DNA of 64,000 nucleotides from Eurosta solidaginis. Lineage: Eukaryota; Arthropoda; Insecta; Diptera; Tephritidae. Of this stretch, positions 33,256 to 45,100 are shown one piece after another; the stretch's first letter is position 1; the number at the start of each line of letters is the position of its first letter. The stretch covers positions 389,499,601-389,563,600 of the forward strand of contig NC_090319.1 in assembly GCF_040869045.1 (NCBI RefSeq), read 5' to 3'. A model generated the notes under the pieces. It worked only from the letters and a program-made list of their open reading frames with translations. It had not been told where the DNA came from and did no database searches. The position numbers were made by a program, and so were the translations under genes.

Positions 33256-33610
33256 GGCGGCCATCGTGGTGTGATGGTAGCGTGCTCCGCCTACCACACT
33301 GTATGCCCTGGGTTCACACCCCGGGCAAAGCATCATCAAAATATTTGAAATAAGTTTTTAAATTAGAAGAAAATTTTTCTAAGCGGGGTCGCCCCTCGGC
33401 AGCGCTCCGGGTGTATTTCTGCCATAAGAGGTCTCACAGAAAACTCATCTGCCTTGCAGATGCCGTTCGGAATAGGTATACAACATGTAGGTCCCGTCCG
33501 GCCAATTTGTAGGCCAAGAGGAGCACGACGCAAATTGGAAGAGAAGCTCGGCATTAGATCTCTTCGGTTATCGCGCCTTACATTTATTATTATTATTTTT
33601 TTTTTTTTTG
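33256..33610 (+). mobile_element. tRNA-derived SINE, full length
   Basis: This is the reference copy for the window. The tRNA-like head has an A-box-type TGGTGTGATGGTAGCGTG and a B-box-type GGGTTCACACCCC (about 33311-33323). The body has 'cggggtcgcccctcgg', 'gtgtatttctgccat', 'ctgccttgcagatgccg', 'gtaggtcccgtccggccaat', 'agaggagcacgacgcaaatt' and the end 'ttatcgcgccttacat'. It ends in a TTA/T-rich tail (33582-33609). A short deletion is present between the 'ctcggca' and 'gcgctccgg' blocks relative to the other copies. Pol III transcription would start at the head; reverse transcriptase would come from a LINE. Confidence 0.92.
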
Positions 33611-33851
33611 TTTTCTTGAAAGTTAGATTCAGTTAGTTTTCGGGCAATTATTTATAAGTTTTTGTTAAAAGCTTATCCTTAATTCATGCTCTTGTGATTA
33701 GTGAGATCAGTCAAAATTATTTGCCGTCATAAAAACTTTGCATGATGGACATATTTTCTAGCAAATTACTTTACGACTGCTAGCATGCCGCACCATGGGA
33801 CAACGGAATTCTTATTGCATCAAACCAACCAAAATTAAAAAAAAAAAAAAA

Positions 33852-34290
33852 ACAAGCAACGACGGAGTTGTCTCTCTTTTATGAATGGTTCTGAACAATG
33901 ATGTGATTAAATTCGAAAATTCGTTATATCTCAGCAAACAGTTAAATAAGATGTATACAACATAGAGACCATATATTTTTCGATTTTTAGAGTTTTCGAT
34001 TATCTTCACACAAAGTTTCACGGTTCTAGCTATCCACATGAAGGAGCTATGGCGATGTACATACCTCTTGTCTGAACAATCGATTGTATGGGAAAATTAT
34101 CCTACAGTCGTTCTATGCGGTAGGTTCCAACAAATGGTTAATAGGACATCAAAATATACACTCTCGTACAATTTCGTCAAAATATCTCAAAAAATGAGGG
34201 TCAGTTTTCGTTCGTTACTCCTGAGGGACTTACATTATATCTGAATCCGAACAAACTTGGTGTAACATTTTATTTTCAAAAAAAGTATAA
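33852..34290 (-). mobile_element. Second Helentron-like family, decayed copy
   Basis: Minus orientation. 'aacaagcaacgacgga' is the worn 3' terminus and 'aaaaaaagtata' the worn 5' terminus. Inside, 'gttgtatgg', 'cggtaggttccaacaaatg' and 'gggacttaca' follow the order seen in the copy at 6791-7592. The terminal hairpin is lost. Confidence 0.5.
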
Positions 34291-34409
34291 CAAGTTTAGG
34301 TAAGGACCATGTTGCGTCTTTAAAACAAGTATCTTCACATTAGAAATATATGAAAATTAACCTATGTCTTCTTGCGTTTCAATGGGTCTATAGTTGTTAA
34401 GTGTGGTGA

Positions 34410-34703
34410 CCGGGTTTGATGGGGAAAAGCAACATCAAAATTTTAGAAAGATGTTTTCTCAATCAATTTTTTAAGCGGCGTCGTTCCTTGGCAGTGTTTG
34501 CCAAGCACTCCGAGTGTATTTCTGCCACGGAAAGCTCTCGAGGAAAACTCATATGTCTTGCAGGTGCCGTTCGGGGTTGACATGAAACAAGTAGGTGCTG
34601 TCCCGCCGATTTGTAGGAGAAATTAAAAGGAGCACGATGCGAATTGAAAGAGAAGCTCGGCCTATAATCACTTCGGAAGTTATCGCGCCTTTCATTCTTA
34701 TAA
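34410..34703 (+). mobile_element. tRNA-derived SINE, moderately diverged
   Basis: Plus orientation from a worn B-box region ('gaccgggtttgatgggg') through 'gcaacatcaaaattttagaa', 'gtatttctgcca', 'cttgcaggtgccgttcgg', 'gatttgtaggagaaatta' and 'aggagcacgatgcgaattg' to 'gttatcgcgcctttcatt'. The A-box is not readable. Confidence 0.85.
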
Positions 34704-34904
34704 ATTTTTTATAGTTGTCATGTTTCTAATTAAGGCGACACTGATTTCTTCTCATTAAGTGACTAGCTGCGAAGCAAGATTAGACTTCTTGAAAACACAA
34801 ACATCGGCCACTGGAATTTCAATACCGAGATATTAACGTCACATCGTCATCTTCCAAGCAACTAACACAGTTAAGATTTTCCACAATACTGCATATATTA
34901 CAAT

Positions 34905-35290
34905 AGAGTAGTGCCTCGCCAATGCTCCCATCACCTTTAGCAGATGGACCTTATTAAATCCTAGTTAAGCCTCGTTGAGCGTTTCCTATGCACAACCAGC
35001 CAGAAGTATTTCGAAACCCGATATCAGGTAATGTTGGTCCAGCGCTTGCTTGGCTGGCACGAGGCCCACGTTTTAAGTAGCAGCCTTCAAGTGTCAAGCG
35101 GTGAACCGAATACCCTGCTGGTATTCACCTCCTGTTAGCAGGTACCAACTCGTGCTAAGAGATCCACGTGACAATTGCCAGGAATGTGGCAGTTTTCTGC
35201 GTGCGCAAACGATTTCAAGAACTCGCAGGCTACACACGACAGCCCCGTGAAATTTCTAAAAATGTGAGGCGTAGCATAACCTGATTAAGC
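34905..35290 (-). pseudogene. LINE RNase H-domain scrap
   Basis: On the minus strand (about 35226 down to 35145) the frame gives EFLKSFAHAENCH, then IPGNCHVDLLARVGTC. The I-x-GN-x-x-(A/V)D-x-LAR-x-GT pattern is the final catalytic motif region of RNase H in I/R1-type LINEs. The frame ends at a stop soon after, and the downstream minus-strand sequence to 34905 is LINE-like in base composition but without a clean frame. It is clearly non-functional. I base the call on one motif. Confidence 0.5.
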
Positions 35291-35569
35291 TTCAGTTGGT
35301 CTTATATATGACTATCAATAGAAATCTCACACATACAACACTTTTATTTAATTGTGTGATCAACGCCCTATATTGATGAAGGGTGTGATGACTAGTACCG
35401 AGGAACTACCTAATTATTTTTTACCGTTTAGTATTATTATTACTTCATATAAATATTGTTTTCAATAAAACCGTTTAACTTTAAACATTTTGTTTTAATT
35501 ATTTTATTTTCTAGTTTATAGTCTTTATTTAATTGCCTATTATTTCTCATTCTATTTAGTTCATTTAAA

Positions 35570-35584
35570 TGTAAGGCGCGATAG
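35570..35584 (-). mobile_element. SINE 3'-end scrap
   Basis: 'tgtaaggcgcgatag' matches the SINE's last bases only. Confidence 0.4.
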
Positions 35585-35719
35585 TTCATTTAGTGACTCA
35601 TTATTACAATGACTCTTTGCTGACAATTTGTTACAATCTAAGTCCTCAACACATAATCCTTCCAAAGACTTTACTCGACTCTGCGCCACGTATGCTTGTC
35701 CCTCCTCCAACTCTAAAAT

Positions 35720-36090
35720 ATTTTGATGTCACTTCTACGGGACTATATGTAATATTTGTTCCAAATATGAGCCAAATCGGACCACAGATACGATTTTTGT
35801 GAATATCTCGATCCTTGCGCCACCTAGCGGCGATTTTTTTATAGGTCGCTTTCTATTCTTGTATGTATTATGTGTTCCAAATATGAGCCAAATCGGACCA
35901 CAAATACAATTTGTTGTGAATATCGCGATCATTGCGCCACCTAGCGCGATTTTTTTCTTGTTATTGCATTGTCATCGGGTTCTGAACTGTATTCCAAGTT
36001 TCAAGCTTGTAGCTTATCGGGAAGTTACTTAGATTTCAAGTACAAAAAAGTGCTGTCCAACCAGCCTGTCAAGTCAACCTAAATAAAACC
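35720..36090 (+). repeat. Two tandem 117-bp units, unknown transposon
   Basis: The block 'gttccaaatatgagccaaat' followed by 'cggaccaca' and 'gcgccacctagcg' occurs at 35759 and again at 35876 (period 117). Downstream a distinct tail runs to 'caagtcaacctaaataaaac' (36066-36088), which matches the terminal repeat of the element at 9650-9917. The whole therefore looks like one end of a transposon with an internal duplication. Confidence 0.6.
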
Positions 36091-36349
36091 GCTTAAAAAC
36101 AGAGGACCTGCTAAATAGGTGAATCTTTAGAATCACTGCGTTAATAACTGGACACTGGCTTCTTGACCTGCATGATGAGAGAATGGTGATCCCTTTTAAC
36201 AGCATTTGCAGGAGCTGTGGCGAAGAGCACAGCACAAAACCATCACGCATTCCTTCTGCATATACCATGAACTACCATAGCAGGTAAGTTCAAAACTATG
36301 GCCTGCTCAAAAAAAAAAAAAAAACAAAAAAAATCCTCCACTCAAAAAA

Positions 36350-36460
36350 AAATCTTAAAAAAAAGCTAAATATCTATTAAAATAAGGAAAAATAGTGTAT
36401 GATATTCGCCTAAAATCTTTTCTTAAAACATAAATCTATTTTTTTTTTCTTGGTTGAAAG
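36350..36460 (+). repeat. Possible repeat X 5' piece
   Basis: 'aaataaggaaaaatagtgta' then 'tgatattcgcc' resembles 7796-7826 near the start of repeat X copy 2. The match stops where the MITE at 36461 begins. Long A runs precede it (36308-36362). Confidence 0.35.
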
Positions 36461-36629
36461 CAAGGCTAATTCAGTACCACGTGTTTTTATCCCAACAGTT
36501 GATTGCTTCTTTTTGATTATTTTCCATACAACGCCTTGAACAAGAAACATATGTCAGTTAACAGAAATCAATGCAAATTTTCTTTTAACTTGACATTCTT
36601 CTGCATGGCGATTTGGTCAAATGTGCCTT
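36461..36629 (-). mobile_element. MITE family with CAAGGCGAAT ends, copy 2
   Basis: The left end CAAGGCTAATTCAGTACCA matches the inverted right end of 32292-32471. Then 'caacagttgattgcttcttt', 'gattattttccatacaacgc', 'atgtcagttaa' and 'gacattcttctgcatggcga' align with the complement of copy 1. An internal piece near the other terminus is deleted. Confidence 0.6.
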
Positions 36630-37685
36630 CGTTGAAGAAAATTATATGTATATAAAAAAGTTTGTTAAATTTTCTCTCAAAATAATTGTAAATTTTTACA
36701 TACATTAAACATTTTTTCTTTTAGATTGAAAATTTTCTCAATTAAGAGGAAATTTTTTACGTTTTCCTCATTATAAGTAAGTATTTTTTCTCACTGCATT
36801 TGTGTACTGTCGGAACTTCTGGAAGTTGCTAAATGTTGCATAAAAGGTACCAGCAATTCCATTGGCCGAACCAAATGATTTTGGCGGGGCACTGAATAGT
36901 CCTAGTAGGAAAAGCAGCAATTGGTTTCATAAGAATTTGCATAAAAATAGCGTTCCGTACTCTACTTTGGCTAATTTATTTAGTACCCGTGTAGCACAGG
37001 AACCAACCAACCAACCTCAATCAGCTGTATGTATAAAGACATATATTTGAAATACGCGAATAAGTTCTCATATCTCAAACCTTGTGGCATTGTTTTTTAC
37101 GACTTATAAAAAATTTGCCTAAGCAAAACAAACAAAACACAGAATTTTACTTGCATCATGAGGCGCTTAAAAATCCCACGTCAGCAAATTTTATTTCTTG
37201 ACCCACAGTACACGGCCTTGCTTTACGCATTTCCCACTGAGCTGTTAATGGTTTTGGGTTTGGCAGTTTGGTAAATACTTTTGTACTTTAAAATTGACTT
37301 AAGCTTAAGTGCCATTTATTATTTTTATTTTTATTTATTTATTTATTCATTTTTTTTCATTTAGTCCGCTTGACCGTAATTCAAATTAGCAAGTATTTGC
37401 TATGCTTAGCTCTTAATATACCAACATCTTTTAATTTGCTGCTTGAGGTTTAACCCCAAGTGGCGTCTGTTGAGATGTAATTGAGTGTGATTGACGTGAG
37501 TAAAAGTTTTTTTATAAGTTAAGTACATAATAGCATTCTTTTTTCACTTTTCATTTAAAATTTAAAATCTGTTAATTGGACCAAAGAGCATTTTTGTGAT
37601 ATTAAGGAAAAAATTCAGTTATAAATTAAGGGCCAGTTATGGTTAAAATTAACTTTTCTGAAATATTAAAGCACTATCTACATAT
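36630..37685. other. Unannotated sequence
   Basis: Contains an ATTT-rich simple stretch at 37318-37350. No ORF of note. Confidence 0.45.
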
Positions 37686-39601
37686 TTTTATACTCAGTTG
37701 AGCAAAGCTCACAGAGTAAATTAACTTTGATTGGATAATGGTTGGTTGTACAGGTATAAAGGAATCGAGATAGATATAGACTCCTTCCTATATATCAAAA
37801 TCATCAGTATCGAAAAACAATTTGATTGAGCCATGTCCGTCCGTCCGTCCGTCCGTTAACACGATAACTTGAGTAAATTTTGAGGTATCTTGATGAAATT
37901 TGGTATGTAGGTTCCTGGGCACTCATCTCAGATCGCTATTTAAAATGAACGATATCGGACGATATCGAAAATTTCGAAAAACCGAAAAAGTGCGATAATC
38001 CATTACCGAAGACGGATAAAGCAGTGAAACTTGGTAGGTGAGTTGAAATTACGACGCAGATTAGAAAATTAGTAAAATTTTGGAAAATGGGCGTGGCACC
38101 GCCCACTTTTAAAAAAAGGCAATTTAAAAGTTTTGCAAGCTATAATTTGGCAGTCGGTGAAGATATTATGATTAAATTTGGCAGGAACGTTACTATATGT
38201 ATGCTTAATAAAAATTAGCAAAATCGGAGAACGACAATTATTTTTTAAAGTCAAATTTCACCAAAAAATTTAATATCCGTTACCGTATATAAATAAATTA
38301 TGTCAACATTCGACTCCAGTAATGATATGGTGCAATAAAATACAAAAATAAAAGAAAATTTCAAAATGGGCGTGGCTCCGCCCTTTTTCATTTAATTTGT
38401 CCAGGATACTTTCCATGCCATAAGTCGAACAAAAATTTACCAATCCTTGTGAAATTTGGTAGGGGCTTAGATTAAAGGGCGGTAACTGTTTTCTGTGAAA
38501 AAGGGCGAAACCGCTTGAAGCCACGCCCAGTTTTTATACACAGCCGCCCGTCTGTCCTTCCGCTCGGCCTTTAACACGACAACTTGAGCAAAAATCGATA
38601 TATCTTTACTAAACTCAGTTCACGTACTCACCTAAAGTCACTTTATCTTGGTATAAAATATGGCCGAAATCCGACTATGAACACGCCCACTTTTTCGATA
38701 TCGAAAGTTACGAAAAATTAAAAAAATGCCATAATTCTATACCAAATGCGAAAAAAGGGATGAAACATGGAAACTGGATTGGTTTATTGACGCAAAATAT
38801 AGCTTTAGAAAAAAACTTTGCAAAATGGGTGTGACACCTACCATATTAAGTAGAAAAAAAATGAAAAAGTTCTGCAGGGCGAAATCAAAAGCCCTTGAAA
38901 AGATTAGAGGAATACTGTTCGTGGTATTACATATACAAATAAATTAGCGGTACCCGACAGATGATGTTCTGGGTCACCCTGGTACATTTTGGTCAATATC
39001 TCGAAAATGCCTTCACATATACAACTACCACCACTCCTTTTTAAAATACTCATTAACACCTTTCATTTCATACCCATATAGTACAAACAAATTCTAGAGT
39101 CACCCCTGGTCCACCTTTATGGTGATATCTCGAAAAGGCGTCCACCTATAGAACAAGGCCCAAGCCCTTTTAAAATACTCATTAACACCTTTCATTTCAT
39201 ACCCATATTTTACAACCAAATTCTAGACTAACCCCTGGTCCACCTTTATGGCGATATCTCGAAAAGGCGTCCACCTATAGAACTAAGGCCCACTCCCTTT
39301 TAAAATACTCATTAACACCTTTCATTTCATACCCATATTTTACAACCAAATTCTAGACTAACCCCTGGTCCACCTTTATGGCGATATCCCTAAATGGCGT
39401 CAACCCATAGAACTTTGGCCCACTCCCTCCTGAAATACTCTTTAATTCCTTCCATTTGGTACCCATGTCATACAAATACATTCTATGGTTACCCTAGGTT
39501 CATTTTCCTACATGGTGATTTTCGCTTATTTTGTCTCCATAGCTCTCAGCTGAGTATATAATGTTCGGTTACAGCCGAACTTAGCCTTCCTTACTTGTTT
39601 T
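37686..39601 (+). mobile_element. Helentron-like non-autonomous element, complete copy (1.9 kb)
   Basis: 5' terminus TTTTTATACTCAGTTGAGC. 3' end: TACTCAGTTGAG reappears inverted as CTCAGCTGAGTA at 39545-39556, then hairpin GTTCGG-TTACAG-CCGAAC (39563-39580), then TTAGCCTTCCTTACTTGTTTT. The interior contains (TCCG)n at 37836-37856, module 1 with CGATATCGAAAATTTCG (37961), GGGCGTGGCACCGCCCAC (38089-38106), module 2 (from about 38535) with a second CGATATCGAAA (38695), and about four ~130-bp units (38990-39480). Insertion is within a T run. No protein is encoded. Best reference copy for the family in plus orientation. Confidence 0.78.
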
Positions 39602-41329
39602 TACTTACTTTCTTTCTTTTTTTTAAAGTTTCTTTGCAAAATACCCTGTATGTATCTCTATATGCATATATTTGTGCCGATCGGGTAACTGGATAGATGG
39701 GTAGCTGCTTCATTCATTGTTTGGCTCTTTTGTTCATGCTTCAATCATGAGTAATTTATGAATGCACACTTTTCAGGCAAAAGCGAATAAAGCAAATTTC
39801 TTTTCAATTGCAATAAATACAAAATTCAACGGATGATTCTTCCAGTAACGATTGAACCTGATTTGCAAACGTAATGTGATTGCGCTTGTGATTGTTACAA
39901 ATTTACAGACTTACAAAAGTATGTATAGCACAACATACATACATATGGTACCCGATAGGGATGACGATCCCGATTACTTCTAATATCGGTATTATTGGTC
40001 TTAACACCCGAAATTGTGGAAAAGAGCAATTTATTCCATTAAAATTATTTAAAACTTGTTCCACAAACAACCCCCTTTTAAGAACAAAACAAGCATAACA
40101 TTGAGAAACAAATAAAAAAATATCTTCCGGAATGGTTTCTAACAGTTTTTGTTACGCAAAACCAAAATCTGAAGTCCGATTTTCCAGATTGTTTAAGGTT
40201 TTTAAGATATTTTTTTCTAAAATTGCGAAAAGCTTCTTTTTCTGCCACATCACAGGCCAACAAAAGTCCAAATACATTTTGTAACTAGAAAGGGGCTTTA
40301 CTTTGTCAAAGGTTGTTACAAGGTGAAACCGAGTTTGGAGTCAAAATAGTCCCGAGAGTTGCAAGAGTTTGAGATATTCGAACCTATAAATTCAGAAAAC
40401 GCTTCTCTTAAAAACATTTTTAGCCACTTTACTTTAAATAATTTTTTACTTAGGTCAATACTCTACCTAAACTGATCCATTTCAAATTTTTAGAAGTTTT
40501 TTTTGCTTCTGCGAAATCGAAATCCCGGGACTGAACTTTCAGAAGCCGAAAATATTGAGAGGAAAGAAATCCCGAAAATCATACATCGCAATTTAAGTAC
40601 ATCGTGTATGTAAAACTGCCAACAAAATATTTGTGTATGCACTCTAAAGAGTGTTAGAAATTTGTGTTAAAATGCAAAAACAAACAATAATTCATGAATA
40701 TTTCAATGTCATAAAATGCGTACACAACAGGATGGCGCATAAAAGGAAAATAAATATAAAAGCAAAAGAAAAAAAAAATTAAAAAAAAAAAACAGTCAGA
40801 AAATGTGTTTCGTACAAAATCAAAAATTAACAAAAGGTTCTGATTGATCCAAATGTTGAAACAAGTCCTGAAAAAAAGAAACACAAATATTTGTTATTTA
40901 TTTGTTGTCAAAAGTTGTTATTAAATTTGCATTGAACACGCTTTTTTTGAAATATAAAAATATATAACTTTTCTATTCATGTATGTATGTTATATACTCG
41001 TGGAAATGGTGTAGACAAAAAACACATCAGTGAGCATTTATTTATGTTAAAGTTATTTGTTTATTCATGTGTAGTAAATAGCTGACAGCTTGACTTTCTC
41101 TTAAATCCTGTTATATAATATGAAATATTATTAATTGTTTTAAATATTAAAAAATTTTATATTTGATATTTTTTTTTAATAATACGATATATTTTCATGC
41201 TTGATAGAATGGTTCCGATTACCGAACGCATACTTAAAACCAAGGTTAATCGTTTTTATGATGCGAGACTGGTTAAGATGTGCAAAAAGGCACCTTAAAT
41301 CAAATTTAAACAGAGAGAACATTTTTTAC
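39602..41329. other. Unannotated sequence
   Basis: Short ORFs only (39892-40098; 40078-40263 and 40654-40884 on minus). A/T homopolymers around 40770-40795. Confidence 0.45.
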
Positions 41330-41466
41330 CCTTCCACTCCTTAACCCATTCCCAGTCCTATTTCCACACCCAAACCCACTCCCACTCCTAACCCCACTAA
41401 CAGTCTCATTGCCATCCCCATGCTATTCCTACCCCACTTTTACTACCTCTCGCACTCCCTATACAT
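41330..41466 (+). repeat. CCACTCC-rich pyrimidine minisatellite
   Basis: About 137 bp, mostly 'ccactccc', 'cccactccca' and variants in 6-bp steps. A similar tract is at 48475-48560, on the other side of the Helentron pair. Confidence 0.7.
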
Positions 41467-42005
41467 CTTGTAGGGCTTTTTATAACTTTCATGAAAATGA
41501 AATGGTATATTAAATGTTCTCAAAATTGTAAGTCCTTAAAGGAAAAGGGATAGACCCACCAATAAGTACAACGAAATGATCAGGATGGAGAGCTGAGTTG
41601 ATTTAGCCATGCCCATCTGTCCGTCTGTCCATTTGTATGCAAACTAATCCCCCGATTTTTGAGATATCTTGATAAAATTTGGTGTCCGATTTGTCGGAAC
41701 CGGCATATATATAGCATATATCCCCCATACAACCGAATTTTCAGAAAAGAGGAATTTTGTCATATCTTCCACAATTTATCAGATTAATTCTTCATATGCT
41801 TTTGCATTTTATACATATTATTGTCTGAAAAAACGAATGAGATCCGTCGCATATATATCATATATCCCCGCAACCGATTTTTCAGATAAGGAACTTTTCG
41901 CACTTTCTATACCATTTGAACAGCTAGACGCAAATTTCATCAAATGCTTACGTGTATAGCATACATTGTTGTCTGAAAAAATCATAGAGATCGGTGGTAT
42001 ATATT
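41467..42005 (+). mobile_element. Second Helentron-like family, 3'-truncated copy
   Basis: The 5' end 'ttttataactttcatgaaaa' matches the complement of 7565-7590. 'gagctgagttgatttagcca' and 'ccatctgtccgtctgtcc' follow as in the copy at 6791. The hairpin end is missing: the sequence becomes unrelated after 'gagatcggtggtatatat'. Confidence 0.6.
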
Positions 42006-42029
42006 TTTTGTTGTTATATCGGCCTATTA

Positions 42030-42142
42030 AGTTGTAAGATCGCGGGTTCGAATCGAGCTCAAGGCCTTACAATAATTATTTTATCATTATTATTGTTATC
42101 ATAAATTTTTTCCTAATTGGAAAAATTATTAAATTAGAATAG
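42030..42142 (+). repeat. Repeat with pol III B-box-like motif, left copy
   Basis: 'gatcgcgggttcgaatcgag' contains GGTTCGAATC, a canonical B box. It is followed by 'aaggcct', 'caataattattttatcatta' and 'aaattattaaattagaa'. The same sequence occurs inverted at 48270-48375. It is interrupted at 42142 by the Helentron. No A box with the right spacing is certain, so this is a retroposon head and not a tRNA gene. Confidence 0.55.
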
Positions 42143-45100
42143 AACAAGTAAGGAAGGCTAAGTTCGGGTGTAACCGAACATTACATACTCAGTTGAGAGC
42201 TATGGAGACAAAATAAGGAAAATCTCCATGTAGGAAAATGAACCTAGAGTAACCCCGGAATGTGGTTGTATGACATGTGTATCAAATGGAAGGTATTAAA
42301 GAGTATTTTAAGAGAGAGTAGGCCATAGTTCTATGGATGGACGCCATTTAGGGATATCGCCATAAAGGTGGACCAGGGCTGACTCTAGAAGTTGTTTGTA
42401 CGATATGGGTATCAAATGAAAGGTGTTACTGAGCATTTTAAGAGGGAGTGGGCCTTAGGTCTATCGGTGGACGCCTTTTCGAGATATCGCCATTAAGGTG
42501 GACCAGGGGTGACTCTAGAATGTGTTTGTACGATATGGGTATCAAACGAAAGCTGTTAATGAGTATTTTGAAAAGGAGTGATCCTTAGTTCCATAGGTGG
42601 ACGCCGTTTCGAGATATCGCCATAAAGGCGGACCAGGAGTGTCTCTAGAATGTGTTTGTACGTTATGGGAATCAAATGAAAGGTGTTACTGAGCATTTTA
42701 AGAGGGAGTGGGCATTAGGTCTATAGGTGGACGCCTTTTCGAGATATCGCCATTAGGGTGGGCCAGGGGTGACTCTAGAATGTTTGTACGATATGGGTAT
42801 CAAACGAAAAGTGTTGCTGAGCATTTTAAGAGGGAGTGGGCATTAGGTCTATAGGTGGACGCCTTTTCGAAATGTCGCCATTAGGGTGGGCCAGGGGTGA
42901 CTCTAGAATGTGTTTGTATGATATGGGTATCAAATGAAAGATGGTAATGAGTATTTTAAAAGGGATTAATCCTTAGTTCTATAGGTGGACGCCTTTTCGA
43001 GATATCGCCATAAAGGTGGATCAAGGGTGAGTCTAGAATGTTTGTACGATATGGGTATCAAACGAAAGGTGTTACTGAGCATTTTAAGAGGGAGTGGGCA
43101 TGAGGTCTATAGGTGGACGCCTTTTCGAGATATCGTCATTAGGGTGGGCCAGGGGTGACTCTAGAATGTGGTTGTACGATATGGGTATCAAACGAAAGGT
43201 GTTACTGAGCATTTTAAGAGGGAGTGGGCATTAGGTCTATAGGTGGACGCCTTTTCGAGATATCGCCATTAGGGTGGGCCAGGGGTGACTCTAGAATGTG
43301 TTTGTACGATATTGGTATCAAGTGAAAGGTGGTACTGAGCATTTTAAGAGGGAGTGGGCATTAGGTCTATAGGTGGACGCCTTTTCAAGATATCGCATTA
43401 GGGTGGGCCAGGGGTGACTCTAGAATGTGTTTGTACGATATTGGTATCAAATGAAAGGTGGTAATGAATATTTTAAAAGGGAGTAATCCTTAGTTCTTTA
43501 GGTGGACGCCTTTTCGAGATATCGCCATAAAGGTGGACCAAGGGTGACTCTAGAATGTTTGTACGATATGGGTATCAAACGAAAGGTGTTACTGAGCATT
43601 TTAAGAGGGAGTGGGCATTAGGCCTATAGGTGGACGCCTTTTCGAGATATCGACATTATGGTGCGCCAGGGTGACTCTAGAATGTGGTTGTACGATATGG
43701 GTATCAAATGAAAGGTGGAAATGAGTATTTTAAAAGGGAGTAATCCTTAGTTCTATAGGTGGACGCCTTTTCGAGATATCGCCATAAAGGTGGACCAAGG
43801 GTGACTCTAGAATGTTTGTACGATATGGGTATCAAACGAAAGGTGTTACTGAGCATTTTAAGAGGGAGTGGGCATTAGGTCTATAGGTGGACGCCTTTTC
43901 GAGATATCGCCATTAGGGTGGGCCAAGGGTGACTCTAGAATGTTTGTACGATATGGGTATCAAACGAAAGGTGTTACTGAGCATTTTAAGAGGGAGTGGA
44001 CATTAGGTCTATAGGTGGACGCCTTTTCGAGATATCGCCATTAGGGTGGGCCAGGGGTGACTCTAGAATGTTTGTACGATATGGGTATCAAACGAAAGGT
44101 GTTACTGAGCATTTTAAGAGGGAGTGGACATTAGGTCTATAGGTGGACGCCTTTTCGAGATATCGCCAATAGGGTGGGCCAGGGGTGACTCTAGAATGTT
44201 TGTACGATATGGGTATCAAACGAAAGGTGTTACTGAGCATTTTAAGAGGGAGTGGGCATTAGGTCTATAGGTGGACGCCTTTTTGAGATATCGCCATTAG
44301 GGTGGGCCAGGGGTGACTCTAGAATGTGTTTGTACGATATGGATATCAAATTAAAGGTATTAATGAGGGTTTTAAAAGGGAGTGGCCCTTAGATATATAT
44401 GTGAAGGCGTTCTCGCGATATCGACCAAAATGTGGACCAGGTGATCCAGAAAATCATCTGTCGGGTACTGCTAATTTATTTATATATGCAATACCACTAA
44501 CAGTATTCCTGCCAAGATTCCAAGGGCTGTTGATTTCGCCTTGTAGAACTTTTTCATTTTCTTCTACTTAATATGGTAGGTGTCACACCCATTTTACAAA
44601 GTTTTTTCCAAAGTTATATTTTGCGTCAACAAACCAATCCAGTTACCATGTTTCATCCCTTTTTTCGAATTTGGTATAGAATTATGGCATTTTTTTCATT
44701 TTTCGTAATTTTCGATATCGATAAAGTGGGCGTGGTTATGGTCGGATTTCGGCCATTTTTTGTACCAAGATAAAGTGAGCTCAGATAAGTACGTGGGCTA
44801 AGTTTAGTAAAGATGTATCGGTTTTTGCTTAAGTTATTGTGTTAACGGCCGAGCGGAAGGACAGACGGTGGACTGTGTATAAAAACTGGGCGTGGCTTCC
44901 ACCGACTTCGCCCATTTTCACAGAGAATAGTTACCGTCATAGAATCTATGCTCCTACCAAATTTGAGAAGGATTGGTAAATTTTTGTTCGACTTATGGCA
45001 TTAAAAGTATTCTAGACAAACTAAATGAAAATGGGCGGAACCACGCCCATTTTGAAATTTTCTTTTATTTTTGTATTTTGTTGCATCATATCATTACTGG

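Noticed and set aside
33256..33330. Possible tRNA gene from A/B boxes
   Set aside because: The tRNA-like head continues into a conserved ~280-bp body shared by several copies; this is a SINE.
42036..42070. Possible tRNA gene from GGTTCGAATC B box
   Set aside because: No paired acceptor, D or anticodon arms could be drawn around it, and the same sequence recurs inverted at 48340-48375, so it is a repeat.
42250..44460. CRISPR-like or plain satellite array
   Set aside because: Units are contiguous without spacers and are embedded in a defined element with hairpin and 5' tips, so it is an internal array of a eukaryotic transposon.
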